Of a stretch of DNA of 24,322 bases, positions 14,620 to 21,722 are shown piece by piece. The DNA lies in assembly GCA_003486705.1 (NCBI GenBank), contig DNGE01000134.1:18163-42484 (forward strand). Reading direction: 5' to 3'. The notes beneath the pieces were generated by a model, which saw only the letters and a list, made by a program, of their open reading frames with translations, was not told the DNA's origin and made no database searches. Every line of letters starts with the position of its first letter. Position 1 is the stretch's first letter. The stretch comes from Bacillota bacterium. GTDB lineage: Bacteria; Bacillota_I; Bacilli_A; MOL361; Turicibacteraceae. The translations under genes and the position numbers were made by a program.

Positions 14620-16569
14620 TTACTCTGCAAGATCAACCCATTTATAGATATAATCTGGCCCTACAGCTTGAGGATATAAATTTAAGATTTTTTTGTCGCG
14701 TAATCCCACTGAACCTTTTTGGTATAATGGTACGATTGCTTGGTCTTCACCGATTAAAAGTTCTTCAGCTTTTAATAATGCTTCCCAACGCGCTTCAGGA
14801 TCTGTTGTTAAGTCTCCCGTTTTGCTATCGTTTACTAATTGATCATACTCAGCATTATTGTAACCAACTTTATTTTGACCATTTCCACTTACCCACATAT
14901 CTAAGAATGTCATTGGGTCAGTGTAGTCAGGTCCCCATCCAGACCATACCATATGATAATCACCAGCTGCTGAACGTTGTAATTTTTCACTAAATGGTAA
15001 AACTGAAATAACGATACTTAAGTCTTCATCACCTAAGTTAGTTTCTAAATCATCTTTAATAGCTGCTCCAACTTGTGCCGCTGAATCACCAGAGAAAATA
15101 ATGATTTCTAATTCTAATTTTCCTGTAATTCCTGTTTCCTGACGAGCTTGAGCCCATAATTTTGCAGCTTCTTCTTTATTGAAACTTGAATATCCATCTT
15201 TTCCTGCAGTTTCTCGGAAATCTACACCTTCGTATTTAGTCCCTTCAGGTCCAAATGCGAAATCTTCTGGTACCATGTAATATGCTGGAATTGATCCATT
15301 TGAGAAGATATTATCTGTGATAAACGCTTTATCAATCGCCATGTCGATTGCTTTACGAGCATTTGTGTTCATTAACATTTCTTTCTCAGGCGTAATCGTA
15401 CCTTTTCCGTTGTTAACTTCTAAGTAGAATACTGAAGCATCACCAAGTGCAATTGCATCTTGACGAGAACCGTATTTCCCAACGTTTTCACCAGATAATC
15501 CAACTGACATAATGTCACCATTTGTATACATACCTACAGCTGCATTATTATCAATACCTTCAACAACGCGGAAATCAACACCATCTAATGCTACATTTTC
15601 AGCATCCCAGTATAATGGGTTTGCTTCCCAATAGTGACGCTCAGAATGTTTCCACTCTTTAAATACGAATGCACCATTGTATAAGAATTTATCTACACTA
15701 GTACCGAATTTATCTTCAGTTACTTCGTTAACGAATGCTTCGTTAACTGGGTAGAATGAAGGGAATGCCATTAATGATAAGAAGTAAGCCGTTGGTACTT
15801 CTAACTCAACTTGTAATGTGTATTCATCAACTGCTTTCACTCCTAAAGCGTCAATTAAATTATCCATTCCATTTTGAGCGTCTTCAACTGAAGCAAATCC
15901 TAAATCTGATGTTAATGTTTTTTCAACATCAGCAATTGTTCCTTCTAATGATTCTTTATTTTTATCGAACTGCTCTTGAGCTGTTCCATTTTCTCCATCT
16001 GTGAAATCTTCAACTTTTAGTGCAGCTAAATCAGCGTTTGCTTGATCTAACGTTACTAATTGCTCTGCTAAAGTTAAAGCATCATTTGCCCCTTTAATCC
16101 CTGCAGTTGCAATCATGAAGTTGTATTGCGCACCACTTGTTGGATCAATTAATTTTTTCCAAGAGTATACGAAATCGTTTGCTGTGATTGCTGCATATTC
16201 AGTTCCATCAGCTGTTACCCATTTCGCATCTTTGTTTAAGTGAAATGTATAAGTTAAACCATCTTCAGATACGTCCCATTTTGTTGCAACTCCTGGATGA
16301 ATACTCCCGTTCTCACCCATTACAGTTAAACCTTCCATAACATTTCCTAATGTTAAGAATGACACTGAGTCAGTTGCAGCCCAAGGTACTAATGAAGGAA
16401 TATTAGATGTCTCTAATAATTTTAATACTTTCTTCTCACCAGCGACTGGTGTTTCAGTTGTGTCTCCATCACCCTTTGAAGGTGTGTCATTTCCACCATT
16501 TGATCCACAAGCAACTAAAGCTGTTGTAAGAAATAACGCTGAAAATAATGTAACTAATTTCTTATTCAT
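14620..16569 (-). CDS. oppA: Oligopeptide-binding lipoprotein OppA
   Basis: Extracellular peptide receptor anchored by lipid. It has a signal peptide ending in the lipobox LVAC, with Cys21 lipidated, then a Ser/Gly/Thr-rich linker and the SBP_bac_5 fold, with YTFHLNKDAKW and DFVYSWKKLIDP near residues 107-143. Usual OppA has about 540 residues; this has 649. The excess is mostly an 80-residue acidic, coiled-coil-like stretch at about 162-241, placed before the conserved GVKAVDEYTLQVEL. The GGGGG before the ATG is well spaced. First gene of the operon, with its own promoter upstream. Peptide preference is unknown; in other bacteria Opp can also import signal peptides. Confidence 0.94.
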   Translation of the reverse strand: MNKKLVTLFSALFLTTALVACGSNGGNDTPSKGDGDTTETPVAGEKKVLKLLETSNIPSLVPWAATDSVSFLTLGNVMEGLTVMGENGSIHPGVATKWDVSEDGLTYTFHLNKDAKWVTADGTEYAAITANDFVYSWKKLIDPTSGAQYNFMIATAGIKGANDALTLAEQLVTLDQANADLAALKVEDFTDGENGTAQEQFDKNKESLEGTIADVEKTLTSDLGFASVEDAQNGMDNLIDALGVKAVDEYTLQVELEVPTAYFLSLMAFPSFYPVNEAFVNEVTEDKFGTSVDKFLYNGAFVFKEWKHSERHYWEANPLYWDAENVALDGVDFRVVEGIDNNAAVGMYTNGDIMSVGLSGENVGKYGSRQDAIALGDASVFYLEVNNGKGTITPEKEMLMNTNARKAIDMAIDKAFITDNIFSNGSIPAYYMVPEDFAFGPEGTKYEGVDFRETAGKDGYSSFNKEEAAKLWAQARQETGITGKLELEIIIFSGDSAAQVGAAIKDDLETNLGDEDLSIVISVLPFSEKLQRSAAGDYHMVWSGWGPDYTDPMTFLDMWVSGNGQNKVGYNNAEYDQLVNDSKTGDLTTDPEARWEALLKAEELLIGEDQAIVPLYQKGSVGLRDKKILNLYPQAVGPDYIYKWVDLAE

Positions 16570-16591
16570 GTGTTTTCCCCCTTCACAATTT

Positions 16592-16611
16592 TTATTCCAG
16601 TTTTGGAATAA
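16592..16611 (-). promoter_or_regulatory. Hairpin in the oppA leader
   Basis: A 7-bp perfect inverted repeat (16592-16598 with 16605-16611, 6-nt loop) lies in the 5' leader some 23 nt before the start codon. It could affect stability or translation. Confidence 0.4.
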
Positions 16612-16614
16612 TTT

Positions 16615-16631
16615 GTATCAATTTATGATAC
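16615..16631. promoter_or_regulatory. Operator-like palindrome at the oppA start site
   Basis: GTATCAATTTATGATAC: 6-bp perfect arms, 5-bp centre, lying just downstream of the -10 where a repressor could block initiation. Confidence 0.4.
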
Positions 16632-16639
16632 TTGTTAAT

Positions 16640-16668
16640 ATTTTATAACCATTGTTAATATTTGTAAA
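16640..16668 (-). promoter_or_regulatory. SigA-type promoter of oppA
   Basis: Minus-strand -35 TTTACA (16663-16668), 17-bp spacer, -10 TAAAAT (16640-16645). Two copies of TTGTTAATATTT (16632-16643 and 16652-16663), 20 bp apart, run through it. Confidence 0.6.
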
Positions 16669-16847
16669 GCTCATTTGTGTAATGTAAGCGCTATTTATGT
16701 ATTTTTTGTGTCTTAAATGAATATATATTATATTTTTTGCTTATAATATGTAGTTATAACGGGGAATTTTTATATTATTTTATTTTATATAACATTCGAC
16801 GTATGCGTATATTTTCTTCTCTAGCCTTTATCTTTCTTGCCTTCGGT

Positions 16848-16875
16848 TTGCAAGTTGCCTAATTTTTGGTATAAT
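16848..16875 (+). promoter_or_regulatory. Promoter of the three-helix membrane protein gene
   Basis: TTGCAA (16848-16853), 16-bp spacer, TATAAT (16870-16875) with an upstream TGG that makes an extended -10. Confidence 0.65.
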
Positions 16876-16905
16876 GAGTAAAAATTTAAGGGTGAGGGGT
16901 TTATC

Positions 16906-17433
16906 ATGAAAAAATATACAACATTTGCATTATCTATCTTAGCAATACTTTGTATTACATTGTTCTTTCTAATTATAAATAGTTATTACACTTATCAAAT
17001 TGGTGACCAACTAAAGTTATTAGTTTCAAACTTTTCAATATCAAACCTAATAACGATTATTCAAGCAATGGGGCAATATTTTACACCGCTTAATATCATT
17101 AATACATTATTTTTAGTCGCTCTCTTATTTTTCTGTATTTACGGTTTTAAGTGGGTCGAACAAGCTGGTACGTTTTATACATTTCAATACTCATGGCAAA
17201 AATCTAAACGTTACGTCTTATTCTTCTTACCAAAGTATTGGGGAACCTCTTCTCAATCTAATATTGATAAAGAAAATGATATCGATTTAGAAAGCGGAGA
17301 AAAAGTGTACCACAACTTTGAAGAGTTTGTGGCTTATAAAATAAGTACGAAATGGACAAATTTAAATCAATTATTCTTATCTTCGATTGTCATTGTTGCC
17401 TTATGCTTTATGATTTCATTTATGATGATATAA
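16906..17433 (+). CDS. Membrane protein of unknown function, three predicted helices
   Basis: I do not recognise this 175-residue protein. It has hydrophobic segments at about 7-25, 62-82 and 156-175. Between the second and third is a soluble part of some 70 residues with a basic, aromatic stretch (FQYSWQKSKRYVLFF) and then an acidic stretch (DKENDIDLESGEK). The gene is clearly real: extended -10 promoter, AGGGTGAGGGG before the ATG, and a strong terminator after it. It is transcribed alone, diverging from oppA and converging on the ABC exporter. No function can be inferred from its motifs. Confidence 0.8.
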   Translation: MKKYTTFALSILAILCITLFFLIINSYYTYQIGDQLKLLVSNFSISNLITIIQAMGQYFTPLNIINTLFLVALLFFCIYGFKWVEQAGTFYTFQYSWQKSKRYVLFFLPKYWGTSSQSNIDKENDIDLESGEKVYHNFEEFVAYKISTKWTNLNQLFLSSIVIVALCFMISFMMI

Positions 17434-17470
17434 AAAAATCCCTCACCATAACCTGGTGAGGGATTTTTTT
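17432..17470. terminator. Bidirectional terminator between the membrane protein and ABC exporter genes
   Basis: A 17-bp perfect stem (17432-17448 with 17454-17470), with A on the left and T on the right, so it works in both directions. Confidence 0.9.
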
Positions 17471-19274
17471 AATTAATTTTCTCAAACTGCCCCATATAAA
17501 GTTGATAATAATCGCCTTTAAGCGCTATGAGTTCTTGATGTGTTCCACACTCCGCAATGTCACCCGCTTTTAAGACAATAATCTTATCCGCATTTACAAT
17601 GGTTGATAAGCGATGCGCAATAATAAAGCTTGTACGATCTTTTAACATCGTTTGAATCGCATCTTGAATTAATTTTTCCGTTTCAATATCAATCGATGCA
17701 GTTGCTTCATCCAACACTAAAATCGCTGGATTTGAAATCAGGGCACGAGCAAACGAAACAAGTTGTTTTTGTCCCGTTGAAAGTCCCGCTCCACCTTCTC
17801 CAACAACTGTGTCATATCCGTCAGCAAAATTCATTATAAACTCATGAGCATTCACAAGTTTCGCGGCTTTTATGATTTCCTCATCAGTTGCATCAAGCTT
17901 ACCGTATTTAATATTATCCTTAATACTTCCACTAAATAAATGAGGCGTTTGCAACACATAACCCAAGTTAGAATGCAACCACTCTTGCGTTCGCTCACGA
18001 TAATCAATACCATCAATTAAAATCTGACCACTAGTCGGCTCATAAAAACGACAAATCAAATTGACAATCGTACTTTTACCTCCGCCTGTTGGACCCACAA
18101 TCGCAATACTTTCTCCTGGTTTAATATGCAAATTCATATCTTCAAGCACTTTTTCACCATTTTTATATTTAAAGCCAACATTAACTAACTCAATATCACC
18201 TTTAAGCGATTCCCAATTTTCTTTTTTCAATGCCCCCGTACTACCGTACTTTTCAATTACATCAGGGCGATCCACAATATCAGATTCCGTATTAATTAAT
18301 GACATAATACGCTCCGCTGCAGCTTGTGCATCTTGAAACTCAGTTAAGAGTCTCGCTATCGTTCGAATCGGCTCAAAAAATTGTGATGAGAATGTAATAA
18401 ATAAGACAAGTGTTCCAACTGAAATCTGTTGATTAAAAACGTCATATCCCCCTTTATAAATAATGAGGGCTGTCCCAAAGCTTCCAAGCGCAATAATAAT
18501 TGGATAATAAATCGCCGAAATAATAGCCGCTGAAACAGCTCCACGACGCATATCTAAGGTCAACTCTTTAAATTCATCTAAATTATCTTCTTCCGTTACA
18601 AGTGTTTTTGTTGTCACGGCACCTGTAATTCCTTCATTAAATGCACCTGTAATCTTAGAATTCATTTTACGAACGCGACGATATTGTTTTAATATTTTAG
18701 ATTGAAAGAAATAGCTGACAAGCAATAAGATAGGTAAAATAGCAACTGTAATAAGCGCTAGCTTCCAATTGATAATAAACATAACAATCATGATAAAAAT
18801 CATAACCATTGTGCCCCAGATTGTATCTGTTAATCCCCAAGATAAAATACCACCTAAACGATTCGTATCTGATGTTAAACGAGACATTAACCACCCAACT
18901 GATGACGTGTCATAAAAAGAGAATGATAACTCTTGTAGCTTCTTAAATGCATCTCTTCTAATTTTATAACTAATATGTAATTGAATTCGATCGGCTAGTA
19001 AAATAAACGCCCACACAATAAATCCAAACAACATAATCACCAACACATATAAAACACCAAACATCGGTAAACCTTCTAAATTCTTTGGAACGACATAATT
19101 ATCGATAATCATCATATTTAAAATCGGAATTAACGTATCCAGACCTGCAAGTGTTATAACAGATACAAATAATAGTGCTACATCACGTTCGGCACCTTTT
19201 AAGTAGCTAATGACTTGCTTCCACGTTTTCATATCGGCTTTTGTATATTCTACATCATCCATTTTATTAGCCAT
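17469..19274 (-). CDS. ABC exporter half-transporter, catalytic-Glu subunit
   Basis: A membrane and ATPase half-transporter of 601 residues: six-helix membrane domain (about 30-315), then the nucleotide-binding domain. Walker A GPTGGGKST is at 394-402, the altered signature LSTGQ at 498-502 (normally LSGGQ), Walker B ILVLDE with catalytic E523, and H554. It pairs with the subunit encoded just upstream, whose own Walker B lacks the Glu. This matches heterodimeric multidrug exporters such as BmrCD, LmrCD and TM287/288. The start overlaps the upstream stop by 8 nt, with GGGGGG placed for the ATG, so the two are translated together. Substrate unknown: drugs, lipids or peptides are all possible. 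Confidence 0.9.
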   Translation of the reverse strand: MANKMDDVEYTKADMKTWKQVISYLKGAERDVALLFVSVITLAGLDTLIPILNMMIIDNYVVPKNLEGLPMFGVLYVLVIMLFGFIVWAFILLADRIQLHISYKIRRDAFKKLQELSFSFYDTSSVGWLMSRLTSDTNRLGGILSWGLTDTIWGTMVMIFIMIVMFIINWKLALITVAILPILLLVSYFFQSKILKQYRRVRKMNSKITGAFNEGITGAVTTKTLVTEEDNLDEFKELTLDMRRGAVSAAIISAIYYPIIIALGSFGTALIIYKGGYDVFNQQISVGTLVLFITFSSQFFEPIRTIARLLTEFQDAQAAAERIMSLINTESDIVDRPDVIEKYGSTGALKKENWESLKGDIELVNVGFKYKNGEKVLEDMNLHIKPGESIAIVGPTGGGKSTIVNLICRFYEPTSGQILIDGIDYRERTQEWLHSNLGYVLQTPHLFSGSIKDNIKYGKLDATDEEIIKAAKLVNAHEFIMNFADGYDTVVGEGGAGLSTGQKQLVSFARALISNPAILVLDEATASIDIETEKLIQDAIQTMLKDRTSFIIAHRLSTIVNADKIIVLKAGDIAECGTHQELIALKGDYYQLYMGQFEKIN

Positions 19275-21099
19275 TTTGATTCCCCCCTTCTAATTCAGTC
19301 GAAGGACTCTGTTTCATTAACTTCATTAATTCTTCTTCTTTTTCATTTTGAATTTCCCAGAAACTTCGATATAAACCTTGTTCATGAATCAGTTCATCGT
19401 GCGTTCCTTTTTGAATAATTTGACCTTTATCTAAGACAATAATTTGATCTGCATCTTTTACTGTGCTTACTCGGTGCGCAATAATAAAGGTTGTCACTTC
19501 TTTTGCACGGTTAGCTAAAGCTTTACGAATTTCAATATCTGTTTCCGTATCCACAGCACTTAGTGAATCATCAAAAATTAATATTGGACACTTGTTTATT
19601 AATGCCCTTGCGATTCCAACACGTTGTTTTTGACCTCCTGATAATGTCACACCACGTTCACCCACAACCGTATCATAACCATTTTCAAATCCTGAAATAA
19701 CATCATGAACGGCTGCAATTTGCGCGACATGATAAATTTCTTCATCATGGGCTTCTTTTTTGGCAATTGCAATATTTTGCTTAATCGTTTTTGAATATAA
19801 GAATAACTCTTGCAACACACATCCAATATGTGAACGAATCCATTTCTTATCAATGGCTTTTAGCTCAACCCCATCAACTTTAATTGAACCACTATTATAA
19901 TCATATAACCTTAGTAATAAGTTCATTAAGGTTGTTTTACCTGAACCAGTTCGTCCCATAATCGCAACTGTTTGTCCTTTTTTCACACTAAATGAAATAT
20001 CTTTTAAAATACGCTCTTCATCTTCGTATTCAAAACAAACTTGTTCAAACGTGATGCAACCATTTATCTCAGGCTTTTCTAAACCTTCTTCAAACTCAAT
20101 TGATTCATTTAACACATCATTAATACGCTTAGCCGAAATCGTCGTTTTTCCAAGCTCTGTTAAAATACGTCCGAGCTGACGAACAGGCCAAATTATCATC
20201 CATTCATAAGAAATAAAGGCTTGTAATGTTCCGACTGTTATTTCTCCCGTAATAGCTAGGTATCCACCATAAATAATAACAATGGCAATTTGAACAAAAC
20301 TTAAAAAGTCTGAACTTGACCAAAATAAAGCATTTAACTTTGTCATTTCATAACTTAACTCTTTAAAGCGTCTATTTCTCTTTTCAAATTGTTCAATTTC
20401 ATACTCTTGATTGCAGTACGCTCGAACGACACGAACACCTGATAAATTTTCTTGTAACGTCGTAGATAAAGATGCTTCTGCTTCATCTGCTGCTTTAAAT
20501 GCAACTCTTACCTTTTTAAAAAATAAAAAGGAGAAGATAAATAAAACGGGTGTCACCATGACACTGACTAATGCAAATCTTGCATCTAATTTCAACATAA
20601 ACGAGAAGATAATAATGAAGATTAAAATAGCATATCCCATCTCCACAAGTTGTGTTGCTAAAAACCGTCTAATCGTATCAATGTCAGACGTACAACGTTG
20701 AATTAAATCACCCGTCTCCACATTTTTATGATAAGAATACGGTAGTTGTTGAATATGATGATACATTTTATCCTTTAAGTACTTTGCTAAATCTTCTGAA
20801 GATTCTGCTGCCCACTTCGCTTTAAAGAAATTAAATAGTGCGTTCATTAAGGTAAAACAAATAATTAAAGCACCACACATCAATAATTGCGTGTAGACAT
20901 TTGAAAATGATAATACAAATGATGAAATAGCATTTGACTCTTTTACAGCTTCCCCACTAATAATTTGATCAATTGCTACTTGGTTAACAATTGGAATAAG
21001 TGTTGAAAATACAATCCCACACGCTGTTGCTATGAGCGCTCCTAACACTTTTAATCGATTTCCATTCATCCATTTGTAAATATTTTTGATTTCCTGCAT
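19267..21099 (-). CDS. ABC exporter half-transporter, subunit with degenerate ATP site
   Basis: Partner of the preceding exporter subunit, 610 residues: six membrane helices (about 15-310) and a nucleotide-binding domain. Walker A GRTGSGKTT (382-390), normal signature LSGGQ (486-490), Walker B ILIFDD, where D511 replaces the catalytic Glu, and H542. Together with the LSTGQ of its partner, this makes one inactive and one active ATP site, as known from BmrCD-type exporters. An in-frame GTG at 21108 lies within the ribosome site AAGGTGG, so the ATG at 21099 is chosen. First gene of a two-gene operon. Confidence 0.9.
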   Translation of the reverse strand: MQEIKNIYKWMNGNRLKVLGALIATACGIVFSTLIPIVNQVAIDQIISGEAVKESNAISSFVLSFSNVYTQLLMCGALIICFTLMNALFNFFKAKWAAESSEDLAKYLKDKMYHHIQQLPYSYHKNVETGDLIQRCTSDIDTIRRFLATQLVEMGYAILIFIIIFSFMLKLDARFALVSVMVTPVLFIFSFLFFKKVRVAFKAADEAEASLSTTLQENLSGVRVVRAYCNQEYEIEQFEKRNRRFKELSYEMTKLNALFWSSSDFLSFVQIAIVIIYGGYLAITGEITVGTLQAFISYEWMIIWPVRQLGRILTELGKTTISAKRINDVLNESIEFEEGLEKPEINGCITFEQVCFEYEDEERILKDISFSVKKGQTVAIMGRTGSGKTTLMNLLLRLYDYNSGSIKVDGVELKAIDKKWIRSHIGCVLQELFLYSKTIKQNIAIAKKEAHDEEIYHVAQIAAVHDVISGFENGYDTVVGERGVTLSGGQKQRVGIARALINKCPILIFDDSLSAVDTETDIEIRKALANRAKEVTTFIIAHRVSTVKDADQIIVLDKGQIIQKGTHDELIHEQGLYRSFWEIQNEKEEELMKLMKQSPSTELEGGNQNG

Positions 21100-21515
21100 T
21101 TTTCCCACCTTGCTTCATTATAAATTTTTCATTTTGTTGTTCTTAATTACTCATTACATTTTTATCACCCAAAACTTAAAATTATCCATTAATAACAAGT
21201 ATATGTTTTAACTAAATTGATATGTCAGATTCTCACATCGCTTATTCCCCTATGTAAACGATAGTTTCTATTAATCCATTTGGCTCATTATTGAATGGTA
21301 ATTTCTTTATTTTCCCAATATCTAAATACCTATTATACACATATTTCCTATTAATGGAAGTCATTTGCACTAAATGTATAAAAAATGTGAAACGTTTAAA
21401 CCTATATTCTCTCAACAGATGGCAAGTAATTTTTAGACAAATGCCAAAAATATTGTCACCAAAAGTCGAGGTAAACGTACAATATTATGAATAGACAGAT
21501 TGGAGGAGATTTATC
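21100..21515. other. Intergenic region between the ABC exporter and the YjcZ-like gene
   Basis: 416 bp. A possible promoter for the exporter operon reads CTGACA (21223-21228) and TATACT (21198-21203) on the minus strand, but the 19-bp spacer is long. The right end holds a possible sporulation-type promoter for the small gene. An open frame at 21291-21494 has no ribosome site and I do not call it. Confidence 0.55.
21458..21484 (+). promoter_or_regulatory. Possible SigK-type promoter of the YjcZ-like gene
   Basis: AC (21458-21459), 16-bp gap, CGTACAATA (21476-21484): one mismatch to the Bacillus late mother-cell consensus AC-N16-CATAnnnTA. A SigA reading (TTGTCA, 19-bp spacer, TACAAT) overlaps it, so the assignment is uncertain. 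Confidence 0.3.
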
Positions 21516-21683
21516 GTGTATCCATATGGTCCAAATTGTTACCCTTATACTTATCAACCCGCTACACCTGCTTACCCACAACCAAATCGTGCCTTAAACT
21601 TCGCATTTATATTAGTTCTTTTTATTTTACTTGTTATTGTTTTATATAATAATCAACCCCAACCTTGTATGGGGTGTGAATGA
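21516..21683 (+). CDS. Tiny YjcZ-like sporulation membrane protein
   Basis: A 55-residue protein starting with GTG, with GGAGGAG at 21502-21508 as ribosome site. The N-terminal half is rich in Tyr and Pro (MYPYGPNCYPYTYQP). A single membrane helix at about 29-44 (FAFILVLFILLVIVLY) closely resembles the hallmark segment of YjcZ-family small proteins of spore formers. It ends in CMGCE, giving Cys at 8, 51 and 54. YjcZ-type proteins are linked to sporulation and the spore coat or membrane, but their function is unknown. The usual family is shorter and Gly-rich at the N terminus, so the Tyr/Pro/Cys head is a difference. A terminator follows at once. Confidence 0.75.
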   Translation: MYPYGPNCYPYTYQPATPAYPQPNRALNFAFILVLFILLVIVLYNNQPQPCMGCE

Positions 21684-21690
21684 TGACCTA

Positions 21691-21720
21691 AAAAAGGAAC
21701 CCACTGTCGGGTTCCTTTTT
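21691..21720. terminator. Bidirectional terminator between the YjcZ-like gene and clpB
   Basis: A 12-bp perfect stem (21691-21702 with 21709-21720, 6-nt loop) with A on one side and T on the other. It lies 7 bp after the small gene and 2 bp after the clpB stop. Confidence 0.9.
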
Positions 21721-21722
21721 AA

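Larger units (their letters stand above)
16570..16905. other. Divergent regulatory region between oppA and the unknown membrane protein gene
   Basis: 336 bp with no gene. The left part holds the oppA leader hairpin, operator-like palindrome and promoter. TGTAAGCGCT at 16683 resembles half of a cre site. The right end holds the promoter of the membrane protein gene. The middle (about 16700-16840) is very AT-rich and shows nothing else. Confidence 0.6.

Noticed and set aside
16683..16696. cre site upstream of oppA
   Set aside because: TGTAAGCGCT fits the left part, but the final bases do not match, and it lies beyond the -35. Mentioned only as a weak likeness.
16570..16905. Riboswitch or T-box in the opp region
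   Set aside because: No known aptamer pattern or T-box sequence is present, and the leader from the proposed start site is only about 65 nt.
17469..19274. LSTGQ as a sign of a damaged transporter
   Set aside because: The change matches the normal asymmetry of heterodimeric exporters, together with the Asp in the partner's Walker B.
21291..21494. Plus-strand open frame of 67 codons upstream of the YjcZ-like gene
   Set aside because: There is no Shine-Dalgarno before its ATG, the composition is that of random AT-rich DNA, and it would overlap the likely promoter of the small gene.
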